Positions 8,021 to 16,777 of a stretch of DNA of 64,000 nt are shown here, one piece after another (position 1 is the first letter of the stretch; each line of letters starts with the position of its first letter). The translations under genes were made by a program, and so were the position numbers. The stretch covers positions 310,001-374,000 of the forward strand of contig NZ_FYEH01000002.1 in assembly GCF_900187945.1 (NCBI RefSeq), in the 5' to 3' direction. This DNA is from Arboricoccus pini. Lineage in GTDB: Bacteria > Pseudomonadota > Alphaproteobacteria > Geminicoccales > Geminicoccaceae. The notes under the pieces are model-generated. The model searched no databases. It worked only from the letters and a program-made list of their open reading frames with translations, and had not been told where the DNA came from.

Positions 8021-9829
8021 TCAGACGTCGAGAGCCTCCAGGAACGCGCGCCCGTAGCGCGCGAGCTTGGCGGCGCCGACGCCATTGACCTCGCCCATCT
8101 CTGCTAGGCTGCGCGGTCGTAGCCGCGCCATCTCCTTGAGCGTCCGGTCGGGAAAGACGACGTAGGCCGGCACTTCCTCGTCGGTAGCGATCTCGCGGCG
8201 CTTTGCGCGCAAACGCTCGAAGAGGAGTTGCTCCTCAACATCGAGATCGTCGGTAACGTGCGGCGATGCCGATTTCCGCAGGGGCTTTCGGTTGGTGAAA
8301 ATATCGGCCCGCACCTCGAACCGTGTCTCGCCCTTGAGCAACGAGCGAGCATCCGCCTCCATCCGCCAACTCCCGTGACCACCGAGATCGGTGGTGATGA
8401 GGCCGGCCCCGTAGAGCTGGCGCACGACGCCCCGCCACGCATCGCGGCTGCGATCCTTGCCGACGCCAAAGGTCGGCAGGCGATCATGGCCGAACCGGCA
8501 GACCTTCTCCGTCGCATGGCCGACCAGGATGTCGATCAGATGCTCGGTGCCAAAGCGTTCCTCGGTGCGAAGGATGGCGGACAGCACCATGCGCGCCTCC
8601 TGCGTCGCATCGGCGGCGGTAATGCCGTGGCGGCACACGTCACAATGGCCGCATGGCTCCGCCGTCTCACCGAAATAACCGCGAATCGTCTGCCAGCGGC
8701 AGCGCGGAGTCTCCATGAGGGCGATCAGTGCCGCCAATCGCTGCTGCTCGACCCTCTTGAATTCGGCGCTCCCTTCGGATTGCTCGATCTGCAGCCGTCG
8801 AAGCCGCATGTCGTCTAGTCCGTATAGGCTGAGCGTTTCCGCCGGCAGCCCGTCCCGGCCGGCCCGGCCAATCTCCTGGTAATATGCCTCGACGCTGCGC
8901 GGCATGTCGGCATGGGCGACGAAGCGGACATCGGGCTTGTCGATTCCCATACCGAAAGCCACGGTCGCCACCATGACCATGCCGTCCTCGCGTTGGAATC
9001 GCTCCTGACGCTGGCCTCGCAGCCTGCTGTCGAGCCCGGCATGATAAGCCTCCGCCCGTATCCCGTCCTGTACCAGGGCCGCCGCCAGTTCCTCGGTCTT
9101 GCGCCGACTGGAGGCATAGACGATGCCGCTTTCACCCGCATGCCCGGCGATGAAGGCGCGGATCTGTCGCCGCACCTCGCGCTTGGGCTCCATGGCGACG
9201 CTGATATTGGGTCGATCGAAGCCATGGACGACGATCTTGGGCGCCACGGGAAAGAGGCGCCTTGCGATCTCCTCGCGCGTGCCCGGATCGGCAGTCGCGG
9301 TAAAAGCCACGAGCTGCATGGAACGCCCGTTGCCGAGCTCGTCCGCCACTTCGCGGATGCGCAGATAATCCGGTCGGAAATCGTGCCCCCACTGGCTTAC
9401 GCAGTGCGCTTCATCGACAGCAAGGCGAGCCAGAGGCGCACGCCGCAGGAGATCGAGCGTTCCCGGCAGTGCCAGTCGCTCGGGCGCCAAATAGAGCAGC
9501 TTCAACGCGCCTGCCTGAAATCGGCTGGCCACTTCACGGTTGCCGGCCGCATCCTGGCCGGATGAGAGCGCTCCTGCCTCAATGCCCAGCCGCTCAAGTC
9601 CACTCACCTGATCGCGCATGAGGGCTACCAGTGGCGAGATCACCAGCGTGGTGCCCTCGCTTAAAAGGGCGGGTAGCTGGTAGCAAAGACTCTTGCCGGC
9701 CCCCGTCGGCATGACGGCCAAAACATCCTGCCCATCGACGATGGCCTCGACCAATGCCTGCTGTCCCGGTCGAAAAGCAGCATAGCCGAAGGTCGTGCTC
9801 AGCACCTCACGCATTCGTGTATTGGGCAT
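8021..9829 (-). CDS. recQ: ATP-dependent DNA helicase RecQ
   Basis: A 602-residue RecQ with full architecture. Superfamily 2 helicase core: Walker A MPTGAGKSLCYQ, DEAH box VDEAHCVSQWGHDFRPDY and motif VI QEIGRAGRDG. The RQC domain has the zinc cysteines in CRWQ...EPCGHCDVC. The C-terminus is a single HRDC domain (EMARLRPRSLAEM...LARYG). RecQ unwinds DNA 3' to 5' and acts in RecF-pathway recombination and fork repair. The length matches the family. It is convergent with the lipoprotein gene. I see no LexA box in its upstream region. Confidence 0.96.
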   Translation of the reverse strand: MPNTRMREVLSTTFGYAAFRPGQQALVEAIVDGQDVLAVMPTGAGKSLCYQLPALLSEGTTLVISPLVALMRDQVSGLERLGIEAGALSSGQDAAGNREVASRFQAGALKLLYLAPERLALPGTLDLLRRAPLARLAVDEAHCVSQWGHDFRPDYLRIREVADELGNGRSMQLVAFTATADPGTREEIARRLFPVAPKIVVHGFDRPNISVAMEPKREVRRQIRAFIAGHAGESGIVYASSRRKTEELAAALVQDGIRAEAYHAGLDSRLRGQRQERFQREDGMVMVATVAFGMGIDKPDVRFVAHADMPRSVEAYYQEIGRAGRDGLPAETLSLYGLDDMRLRRLQIEQSEGSAEFKRVEQQRLAALIALMETPRCRWQTIRGYFGETAEPCGHCDVCRHGITAADATQEARMVLSAILRTEERFGTEHLIDILVGHATEKVCRFGHDRLPTFGVGKDRSRDAWRGVVRQLYGAGLITTDLGGHGSWRMEADARSLLKGETRFEVRADIFTNRKPLRKSASPHVTDDLDVEEQLLFERLRAKRREIATDEEVPAYVVFPDRTLKEMARLRPRSLAEMGEVNGVGAAKLARYGRAFLEALDV

Positions 9830-9856
9830 TCTTGAACGTCATCCAAGGGGGCGTGG

Positions 9857-9882
9857 GGCCGTCAAAACCGGGGCTGACGGCC
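9857..9882. other. Perfect 7-bp inverted repeat upstream of recQ
   Basis: GGCCGTC and GACGGCC are separated by 12 bases in the 248-base gap between recQ and the OmpA gene. No T-run follows on either strand. It may be a leader hairpin or a protein-binding site. Nothing else in this gap stands out. Confidence 0.25.
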
Positions 9883-10077
9883 GAAGATGGCCTGTTCTGG
9901 CCGCGTCGCCGGCCCTTCGCAAGCCTTCGTGGCCACGCCTTGACCGCGAAAGTCGTGTGACCGTTCAGCAACAACCAGGCGAAAGCCCCGGCGACCCTAG
10001 GGAACATTCAAAAGAAAGGCTTATTTAGGGGGCAGTGGCTCGCACGGGCCCAACACGGTCAACCTTGGACGATAAAA

Positions 10078-11034
10078 ATGCGTGTGATTCAAAAACTTCT
10101 CCTCGGCTCCGCACTGGCTGTTGTCCTGGCTCCCGCCGCGATGGCACAGGATACGGCAAGCACGACGAATTTCACCCAGCAGGGCAATCAGGTCGAAGCG
10201 GCCCAAACCGCGCCTGGTGAATATTACGTGTTCTTCGACTTCGATCGCGCGACCGTGCGTCCTGATGCACGCAGCGTGATCGCGCAGGCCGCCAATGACT
10301 GGAAGAACAACGGCAACGCCACGATCAACATCGTGGGCCACGCCGACCGCTCCGGTTCGCCCGCCTACAATCAGCGGCTTTCCGAGCGCCGCGCGGCAGC
10401 GGTTCAGTCCGTTCTCGAAACCTCGGGCGTGCCTACCGCTAACATCCTGTCTTCGGGTGTTGGCGAATCGCAGCCAATGATCCCGACGGCTGATGGGGTT
10501 CGTGAGCCCAAGAACCGTTTCGTCAGCATTGCCTTCCCGGCCCAGCCCCCGGCGCCGCCCCCGGTCGCCGAGGAGCCGGCAGCCCCTGTCGTCGCCCCAA
10601 AGAAGTGGGAACTTGAGGTCGGCGGTCTCTATACCTTCATCGGTCGTGAGGAAGACGGTCATAACACCGGCTCGGCTGCGGGTGGTGAGATCACCCTCGG
10701 CTATCGCCCGAAGCCTGGCCTGCGCTTCCGCATCAGCCAGTCGCTTGAGCAGAGCTACAGCGTCGACAATAGCGGCCTGCTCGGCCGGTCGGTCGCCGGT
10801 ATCGATGCCATCGGCGCCTGGGGTCGCGTGCAGCCCTACGCCGGCTGGAACATCGGCGGCACCTACGGCAATGGCGTCCAGGACGGCGGCATCACGGGTC
10901 CGGAAATCGGCCTCCGCGTTAGCGTCTCCCAGAACGTCTACCTCTACACGAAGGCGGCCTACGACTATAACTGGCGCAATCCGATCACCAAGGGTGAGAC
11001 GAATGCCGGTGCAGGCGTCGGCTTCCGCTTCTAA
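10078..11034 (+). CDS. OmpA-family outer membrane protein with inverted domain order
   Basis: A 318-residue exported protein with a clear signal peptide (MRVIQKLLLGSALAVVLAPA, cleaved after AMA near residue 23). The OmpA peptidoglycan-binding domain comes first (about residues 45-155): YYVFFDFDRATVRPDAR, GHADRSGSPAYNQRLSERRA and EPKNRFVSIAF. A proline/alanine linker follows (about 156-178), then a beta-rich region (180-318) with alternating aromatic strands that ends in VGFRF, the terminal Phe typical of outer-membrane barrels. Standard OmpA has the barrel first. The protein probably ties the outer membrane to peptidoglycan. An intrinsic terminator follows, so it is likely monocistronic and well expressed. 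Confidence 0.85.
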   Translation: MRVIQKLLLGSALAVVLAPAAMAQDTASTTNFTQQGNQVEAAQTAPGEYYVFFDFDRATVRPDARSVIAQAANDWKNNGNATINIVGHADRSGSPAYNQRLSERRAAAVQSVLETSGVPTANILSSGVGESQPMIPTADGVREPKNRFVSIAFPAQPPAPPPVAEEPAAPVVAPKKWELEVGGLYTFIGREEDGHNTGSAAGGEITLGYRPKPGLRFRISQSLEQSYSVDNSGLLGRSVAGIDAIGAWGRVQPYAGWNIGGTYGNGVQDGGITGPEIGLRVSVSQNVYLYTKAAYDYNWRNPITKGETNAGAGVGFRF

Positions 11035-11081
11035 TCCGACGAGATTGCTCTGGTTGTAAGACCGGAGCGACGGCTAAAGAG

Positions 11082-11116
11082 AACGCGTCCGGTCCCTGAT
11101 CGGGCGCGTTTTTTTT
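11082..11116 (+). terminator. Rho-independent terminator of the OmpA-family gene
   Basis: AACGCG-T-CCG pairs with CGG-G-CGCGTT around a short loop and runs directly into eight T residues. It lies about 50 bases after the OmpA-family stop. It is the clearest intrinsic terminator in the window. An in-frame TTG inside its T-run argues against starting the next gene there. Confidence 0.9.
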
Positions 11117-11171
11117 GCGGTTTGCGCCTACAACTTTACCAAGCCCGTCGTCGCCGGCTAGATCGACGGCG

Positions 11172-12494
11172 ATGAGCTCGAACCTCGAAGCTACCGCCGA
11201 ACCCACATCGAGCGGACGCCGACCGGAGCGCCTTAGCCTCAGGCAGGCGCGCGCCCTGGCTCTGGCGGCCCAGGGACTGGCCGATGGCCGCCCGATCAGT
11301 CCGCCGGCAGGCGCAAGGCTTGCTGGCGCTATCGATCGACTGGGCCTGCTGCAACTCGATTCCGTCTCGGTCGTGGTTCGCGCCCATTACATGCCGCTCT
11401 TCTCGCGCCTGGGTGCCTATGCCCGCGACGATCTCGATCGCTTGGCGGCGCATCATCCCAAGCGCCCGCGGCCCCGGGACAGACGGCTCTTCGAATATTG
11501 GGCGCACGAGGCCTCGCTCCTGCCCATAGCCCTCCAGCCGCTTTTTCGCTGGCGCATGGACGATGCCGAGGCAGGCCTTGGCATGTGGAAAGGCATCGCG
11601 CAATTCGGTCACGAGCAGAGAGAGGTCGTTCGCCGCGTCTTGCTGGAGATCGAAGCGCTAGGCCCCCTTGGCGTTTCCGATCTCGAGGATGCCGGCAGCC
11701 GGAGCGGCGCCTGGTGGGGCTGGAACAGCGGCAAGCTGGCACTCGAATTTCTCTTCTGGACGGGGCGGATCACAGCCGCCGGCAGGCGGGGTTTCGAGCG
11801 GCTCTACGACCTGCCTTCGCGGGTTCTGCCAGACGCCATCCTGGCGACACCGACGCCTCCTCGCGAAGACGCACAACGCGACCTCCTGGCGCGTGCCGCG
11901 GTGGCGCTCGGCGTGGCGACGGCCGCGGATCTTCGCGACTATTACCGGCTGCCGGTCGAGGGAACGGCAGCGCGGCTGGCAGAACTGGTCGAAGCTGGCC
12001 ACATCTGGCCCGTGGTGGTCGAGGGCTGGCGCCAGCCGGCCTTCATGTCGGCGGGCGCACGCCTGCCGCGACGCCCCAGGGCCCGTGCGCTTCTGGCTCC
12101 GTTCGACCCTCTGGTCTTCGAGCGCGGCCGGGTCGAGCGGCTGTTCGGCTTCAATTACCGTATCGAGATCTATGTGCCGGCCGCCAAGCGCCGGCACGGC
12201 TATTATGTCCTGCCCTTCTTGATGGGCGACAGGCTGGTGGCCAGGGTCGACCTCAAGACCGAACGCAAGCTCGGCAGGCTGCTGGTGCGCGCCGCCTATC
12301 TGGAGCCGGGCCAGGGCGAGGGTCCGGTCGCCGAGGCCCTGGCAGGCGAGCTTTGCCTGATCGCCCGCTGGCTAGGCCTGGAGCGGGTCGAGATAGCGCA
12401 ACGCGGCGATCTGGCAGCAGCACTGGGCCAAGCACCGGGCATGAATATCCAGCATGCCGAGGAGATTATGGATGAAGCGGCAGCGTCTACGTGA
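11172..12494 (+). CDS. ycaQ: YcaQ/AlkX-family winged-helix DNA glycosylase
   Basis: A 440-residue protein of the HTH_42 superfamily. Members such as E. coli YcaQ unhook interstrand DNA crosslinks and excise bulky alkylated bases. The catalytic QxD motif is present as Gln61-Leu-Asp63 in LLQLDSVSVV. Other family blocks are FEYWAHEASLLP, WWGWNSGKLALEFLFWTGRI and LLAPFDPLVFERGRVERLFG. I start at the ATG at 11172, because the upstream TTG lies in the T-run of the OmpA-gene terminator. The 3' end overlaps dmpA by 23 bases, so the two genes are probably co-transcribed. Confidence 0.85.
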   Translation: MSSNLEATAEPTSSGRRPERLSLRQARALALAAQGLADGRPISPPAGARLAGAIDRLGLLQLDSVSVVVRAHYMPLFSRLGAYARDDLDRLAAHHPKRPRPRDRRLFEYWAHEASLLPIALQPLFRWRMDDAEAGLGMWKGIAQFGHEQREVVRRVLLEIEALGPLGVSDLEDAGSRSGAWWGWNSGKLALEFLFWTGRITAAGRRGFERLYDLPSRVLPDAILATPTPPREDAQRDLLARAAVALGVATAADLRDYYRLPVEGTAARLAELVEAGHIWPVVVEGWRQPAFMSAGARLPRRPRARALLAPFDPLVFERGRVERLFGFNYRIEIYVPAAKRRHGYYVLPFLMGDRLVARVDLKTERKLGRLLVRAAYLEPGQGEGPVAEALAGELCLIARWLGLERVEIAQRGDLAAALGQAPGMNIQHAEEIMDEAAAST

Positions 12495-13563
12495 CCTCGG
12501 TTATCGGATCGGGGATCTGCCTACGGGCCCGTTGAATGCCATTACCGACATTGCGGGCGTCAGGGTCGGCATGACGACGCTGATCACGGATGAGCCATAC
12601 GTCCTGCGCACGGGTGTCACGGTGATAGCCCCGCAGGAGGGAGAGGTCTGGCGGCGCAATCTATTCGCGGCGGTCGACGTGCTGAACGGCAATGGCGAGA
12701 TCACTGGCCGCAGCTGGATTGACGAGTTCGGTCTGTTGATGGGCCCGATCGCGCTTTGCTCGACCTTTTCCGTGGGGGCCGTGCAGGAGGGAATGGTGGC
12801 GGCGGAAGCCGAGGCCGACGTCGATGCCGATTTCAAGCTGCCGGTCGTCAGCGAAACCTATGACGGTTGGCTCTCGATGAGCGAGACCTTCGCCGTCAGG
12901 CCACATCACGCGAGAGCGGCCCTCGATGCTGCGCGCGGCGGCCCTGTCCCGGAGGGAAACGTCGGCGGTGGTACGGGAACCAACGCGCACGAGTTCAAGG
13001 CCGGAACAGGAACCGCCTCGCGCATGATCGAGATCGGCGGCGAGCACTTCATGCTGGGTGCGCTTGTCCAGGCGAATTATGGTCGGCGCGAGGATCTGCG
13101 GCTGGATGGCGTCCCTGTGGGCCGTCTCCTGCCGGTCAGCCGCATTCCCGGTCTGTTCGAAGATGCGGGTCGCAAGGACGGCTCGATCGTCGTCATCCTC
13201 GCCACGGATGCGCCGCTCCTACCGCATCAGCTGAAGCGACTGGCTCGGCGGGCAGCGCTTGGACTTGGCCGGACCGGCGGGTTCGGCTACCCGACGAGCG
13301 GCGACATTTTCCTGGCCTTTTCGACCGGCAATGACTTGGGCAGAGCCAGCGGCAAAGGGCTGGACGTCGCCATGAGCGGGCTTCGAGCGCTCCGCGAGAT
13401 GAGTCTGGCCCCCCTCCTGAAAGCCGCTGTCGAAGCCACCGAGGAGGCGATCTGGAACAGTCTCACCATGGCGGAGACCATGGTGGGCCGCAGGGGGCGG
13501 ACGAGCCATGCCTTGCCGCTGGATCTTCTGCTCGAGGTGGCACCGCCACCCGGCCGAGCCTGA
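12472..13563 (+). CDS. P1-family (DmpA-like) aminopeptidase
   Basis: A 363-residue peptidase of family S58 (DmpA, L-aminopeptidase/D-esterase). These proenzymes cut themselves before a Ser, which becomes the N-terminal nucleophile of the small subunit. Here the likely site is Thr275-Ser276 in GYPTSGDIFLAFS; many relatives have Gly at the first position. Other blocks are GNVGGGTGTNAHEFKAGTG and the opening GDLPTGPLNAITDIAGVRVG. The ATG at 12472 has GAGGAG seven bases upstream inside the end of ycaQ, showing translational coupling. It is cytoplasmic by sequence. The 199 bases after it, up to 13762, hold only a weak GC hairpin and no gene. Confidence 0.88.
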   Translation: MKRQRLRDLGYRIGDLPTGPLNAITDIAGVRVGMTTLITDEPYVLRTGVTVIAPQEGEVWRRNLFAAVDVLNGNGEITGRSWIDEFGLLMGPIALCSTFSVGAVQEGMVAAEAEADVDADFKLPVVSETYDGWLSMSETFAVRPHHARAALDAARGGPVPEGNVGGGTGTNAHEFKAGTGTASRMIEIGGEHFMLGALVQANYGRREDLRLDGVPVGRLLPVSRIPGLFEDAGRKDGSIVVILATDAPLLPHQLKRLARRAALGLGRTGGFGYPTSGDIFLAFSTGNDLGRASGKGLDVAMSGLRALREMSLAPLLKAAVEATEEAIWNSLTMAETMVGRRGRTSHALPLDLLLEVAPPPGRA

Positions 13564-13762
13564 AGAGAGCGACGTCAGTGACCGACTGGAAGAGTGCTCT
13601 CAGCTGATAATATTAGAGCCTGCCCCCGTTCGGCGGGCACGAGGACAGCAAAGGGAGGTCTGCAAGCCGCGATCGACAGGCCCTGAGTGGCGAACACAAG
13701 CAGCAGCCATCGTCTAGCCCCACTCACGGCCGTCGATTGTCTTCGCTCCAATCCTCCCCGTC

Positions 13763-14872
13763 CTAGAGCCGATAGCCGGTCTCAGGATCGAAGAGCAGCG
13801 CCTTGTCGAGGTTGAAGGCGAACGGCACGAGATCGCCGACTTTCAAGGAAGCCTCCGCACGCATACGGGCAATGACCTCCTTGCCGCCCAATTGAGTGAC
13901 GACATAAGTGTCGGACCCCGCGGGCTCGATGACATCCACCCTTCCCTCGATCGTCTGGAGCTGGCTGGCGTGGCGGTCCGCCCCGTCAATGTCGGTGATG
14001 GCCTCCGGGCGAATGCCGAAGATCACCTTCTTTTCCGGCGGCAGGTCGCGGGCGGTGACCGAGGGCGGTATCTGCAACGCGATACTGCCCTCGCGCTGGG
14101 CCAGCTGGATCATGGCCCCATTGCCGCTTGCCCGGACGGTCCCGGCCATGAGGTTCATTGAAGGCGACCCCATGAAATCGGCAACGAAAAGATTATCGGG
14201 GCGGTTATAGATCTCGGCCGGGGTGCCGACCTGCTGTAGCTTGCCATCCTTCAGGACTGCGATCTTGGTGGCGAGCGTCATCGCCTCGATCTGGTCATGG
14301 GTCACGTAGACGATCGTCGTGCCGGTCTGCTGATGCAAGCGCTTGATCTCGGTGCGCATGTCGACCCGCAGTTTGGCATCCAGGTTCGACAAGGGCTCGT
14401 CGAAAAGGAAGAGCCGGGGATTGCGCACGAGCGCGCGGCCCATGGCAACACGTTGGCGCTGACCACCCGAGAGCTGCGAGGGACGTCGCTGCAAGAGATG
14501 CTCGATCTGCAGCGTCTTGGCGACGCGAGCAATCGCCGCCTCGCGCTCGGCCTTGGGCACTTTACGCATCTCAAGGCCGAAGCCGATATTGTCCTTGATC
14601 GACATGGTCGGATAGAGCGCATAGCTTTGAAAGACCATCGCGATGTCGCGGCGGGAGGGATGAAGATCGTTGATCTTGCGCCCTTCCAGGCGGATCTCGC
14701 CCCCGGTGATCTGCTCGAGCCCGGCGATCGTGTTTAAGAGCGTGGACTTGCCGCAGCCCGAGGGGCCGACCAGGACGAGAAAGCCGCCTTGGTCGAGATC
14801 GAGATCGATCCCCTTGAGGATCTCGGTGGCGCCATAGCGCTTATGGAGCCGGTCGATTTCAAGAAATGCCAT
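13763..14872 (-). CDS. Sugar ABC transporter ATP-binding protein (MalK/UgpC type)
   Basis: A 369-residue ABC ATPase with the C-terminal TOBE/regulatory domain of carbohydrate importers. Walker A is VGPSGCGKST, the signature is LSGGQRQRVAMGRAL, Walker B is LFLFDEPLSNLD and the switch His is in YVTHDQIEAMT. It powers the transporter formed with the two permeases just upstream, at the cytoplasmic face of the inner membrane. Only four bases separate it from the preceding permease stop, so it is the last gene of the operon. The length is standard. Confidence 0.92.
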   Translation of the reverse strand: MAFLEIDRLHKRYGATEILKGIDLDLDQGGFLVLVGPSGCGKSTLLNTIAGLEQITGGEIRLEGRKINDLHPSRRDIAMVFQSYALYPTMSIKDNIGFGLEMRKVPKAEREAAIARVAKTLQIEHLLQRRPSQLSGGQRQRVAMGRALVRNPRLFLFDEPLSNLDAKLRVDMRTEIKRLHQQTGTTIVYVTHDQIEAMTLATKIAVLKDGKLQQVGTPAEIYNRPDNLFVADFMGSPSMNLMAGTVRASGNGAMIQLAQREGSIALQIPPSVTARDLPPEKKVIFGIRPEAITDIDGADRHASQLQTIEGRVDVIEPAGSDTYVVTQLGGKEVIARMRAEASLKVGDLVPFAFNLDKALLFDPETGYRL

Positions 14873-14876
14873 GCGA

Positions 14877-15755
14877 TCAGCCTTTGACAGCGCCAGCCAT
14901 CAGGCCGCGCACGAAATATCTGCCGGCCACGACGTAGACGAGCAGCGTCGGCAAGGCGGCGATGAGGGCCGCTGCCATATCCACGTTGTATTCCTTAACG
15001 CCGGTCGAGCTTGAGACGAGGTTATTGAGAGCAACGGTCATCGGTGCGGCGTCGCCGGATGTAAACGAGGCGCCGAAGAGGAAGTCGTTCCAGATATTTG
15101 TGAACTGGTAGATCACCGTAACGACGATGATGGGCAGGCTGGCTGGCAGGAGTATCCGCCAGAAGATCCGAAAGAAACCAGCGCCATCCATCATGGCGGC
15201 CCGCACGAGCTCGTCCGGAAAGGCAACGTAGAAATTCCTGAAGAAGAGCGTGGTGAAGCCCAGGCCATAGACGATGTGGACGAGGACCAGGCCCGGAGTC
15301 GAGCTTGCAAGGCCGAGCCTGCCCAGGACCTGTGCCATCGGTACCAGGACAACCTGGAACGGGATGAAGCAGCCAAAGAGCATGAGGCCGAAAATAAGCT
15401 TGTGGCCGCGAAACTTCCATTTCGTCAGCACGTAACCGTTGAGTGCGCCCAGGATCGTCGAGATCGTGACCGCTGGCACGACCATCCGGATCGAATTCCA
15501 GAAGAATCCCTTCAAGCCTTCGCAGGTGACGCCGATACAGGCTGCCCCCCAGGCCTTCTCCCACGCATAGAAGGAAGGCGCTTGCGGCAGTTGCAGCATG
15601 TTGCCGCTTTGGATCTCGCTCAGCGGCTTCAGGCTGGTCACCAGCATCACATAGAGCGGCAGGAGGTAGAAGACGGCGAACAGGATGAGCAGCCCGTAGA
15701 TGATGATCCTCGGGCCACGCGCGGATATGGCGGCACTGCCGGCATCGACGCTCAC
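14877..15755 (-). CDS. Carbohydrate ABC transporter permease (MalG type)
   Basis: A 292-residue, six-helix inner-membrane permease. The cytoplasmic EAA loop that docks on the ATPase is DELVRAAMMDGAGFFRIFWR. I chose a GTG start at 15755: GGGAG precedes it, and the GTG overlaps the stop of the upstream permease by four bases (GTGA). The frame stays open much further upstream, but that part lies antisense-like inside the other permease and has no membrane character. A periplasmic loop with two Cys (ACIGVTCEG) is a minor feature. It is part of the sugar importer. Confidence 0.9.
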   Translation of the reverse strand: MSVDAGSAAISARGPRIIIYGLLILFAVFYLLPLYVMLVTSLKPLSEIQSGNMLQLPQAPSFYAWEKAWGAACIGVTCEGLKGFFWNSIRMVVPAVTISTILGALNGYVLTKWKFRGHKLIFGLMLFGCFIPFQVVLVPMAQVLGRLGLASSTPGLVLVHIVYGLGFTTLFFRNFYVAFPDELVRAAMMDGAGFFRIFWRILLPASLPIIVVTVIYQFTNIWNDFLFGASFTSGDAAPMTVALNNLVSSSTGVKEYNVDMAAALIAALPTLLVYVVAGRYFVRGLMAGAVKG

Positions 15756-16744
15756 GTACGACGCTCCCTGAGCTCCGAATAAAGATAGGGCACGATGACG
15801 GCAGCGATGGTCATGAGCATCATGACGGCACTGGCGGCACCGACGCCCATGGCATTGCGCGTGAAGGTATAGGAATACATGAAAGTTGAAGGCAGTTCGG
15901 TGGCGTTGCCCGGACCGCCACCGGTCAGGGCGATGACAAGATCGTAGGATTTGATCGCCATGTGCAGGAGGATGATCAGGGCGGAGAGGAAGACCGGCCT
16001 CAATTGCGGGATAATGATCCGCCAGTAGATCTGTAAGGTCGGTGCGCCATCGATCTGGGCCGCCTTGATCACCTCGTTGTCGATACCGCGTAGACCGGCC
16101 AGGAACATGGCCATGATGAAGCCGGAAGTCTGCCACACGCCAGCGATCACCACCGTGTAGATGGCCATGTCCGGATTGATCAACCAGTCGAATGTGAAGC
16201 TCGTCCAGCCCCAGCTGTGCATGACGCGATCAAGGCCGAGGCCGGGATTGAGGAACCACTTCCAGGCCGTGCCGGTAACGATGAAGGAGATCGCCATCGG
16301 ATAGAGAAAGATCGGGCGAAGACCGCCCTCGCCGCGAATCCGCTGATCCAGAAGGATCGCGATGAAGAGGCCGAGAAACAGCGAAATGGCGATATAGAGG
16401 CCGCCATAGATGCCGAGATTCTTGATCGCCACATACCAGTTCGGCGTGGCCCAGAGCCGGGCATATTGCTCCAAGCCGGCCCACTTATAGATGGGCAGGA
16501 GGCGTGAGGTGCTGAACGAGAGCACCACGGTCCAGACGATGAAGCCGTAGACAAAGACCAGGGTGACCGCGAGCGACGGGGATAGCACGAGCTTGGCCAT
16601 GTTGGCCTGCAACCATCCCACCCCGCCGGAGCCTGGACCCGGTGGCGCCTGCTTGACGAGATCGTCCCGCGAGGGGCTAGCCGGCAGGCCCATGGGCGCA
16701 GCGCGCGCCCCGGCCGGCTGCATGCCCACATCCTTGCTACTCAT
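15752..16744 (-). CDS. Carbohydrate ABC transporter permease (MalF type)
   Basis: A 330-residue inner-membrane permease. The first 40 residues are polar and proline-rich, then helices begin (LVLSPSLAVTLVFVYGFIVW). The EAA loop is NEVIKAAQIDGAPTLQIYWR. It pairs with the MalG-type permease downstream, with which it shares a four-base overlap, and with the binding protein 33 bases upstream. The arrangement (binding protein, F-type, G-type, ATPase) and the sequences resemble glucose/mannose-type importers more than maltose importers; the substrate is not proven. Confidence 0.9.
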   Translation of the reverse strand: MSSKDVGMQPAGARAAPMGLPASPSRDDLVKQAPPGPGSGGVGWLQANMAKLVLSPSLAVTLVFVYGFIVWTVVLSFSTSRLLPIYKWAGLEQYARLWATPNWYVAIKNLGIYGGLYIAISLFLGLFIAILLDQRIRGEGGLRPIFLYPMAISFIVTGTAWKWFLNPGLGLDRVMHSWGWTSFTFDWLINPDMAIYTVVIAGVWQTSGFIMAMFLAGLRGIDNEVIKAAQIDGAPTLQIYWRIIIPQLRPVFLSALIILLHMAIKSYDLVIALTGGGPGNATELPSTFMYSYTFTRNAMGVGAASAVMMLMTIAAVIVPYLYSELRERRT

Positions 16745-16777
16745 CGCTCCATCATCCTTTGAGCCTCGTCACGACGC

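Noticed and set aside
13625-13660. GC-rich hairpin after the DmpA-like gene as an intrinsic terminator
   Set aside because: A stem (TGCCC with GGGCA) can form, but no T-run follows, so I do not call a terminator.
15756-16136. Long N-terminal extension of the MalG-type permease
   Set aside because: This part is an out-of-frame reading of the MalF-type permease gene; the GTG at 15755 with its ribosome site and GTGA overlap explains the true start.
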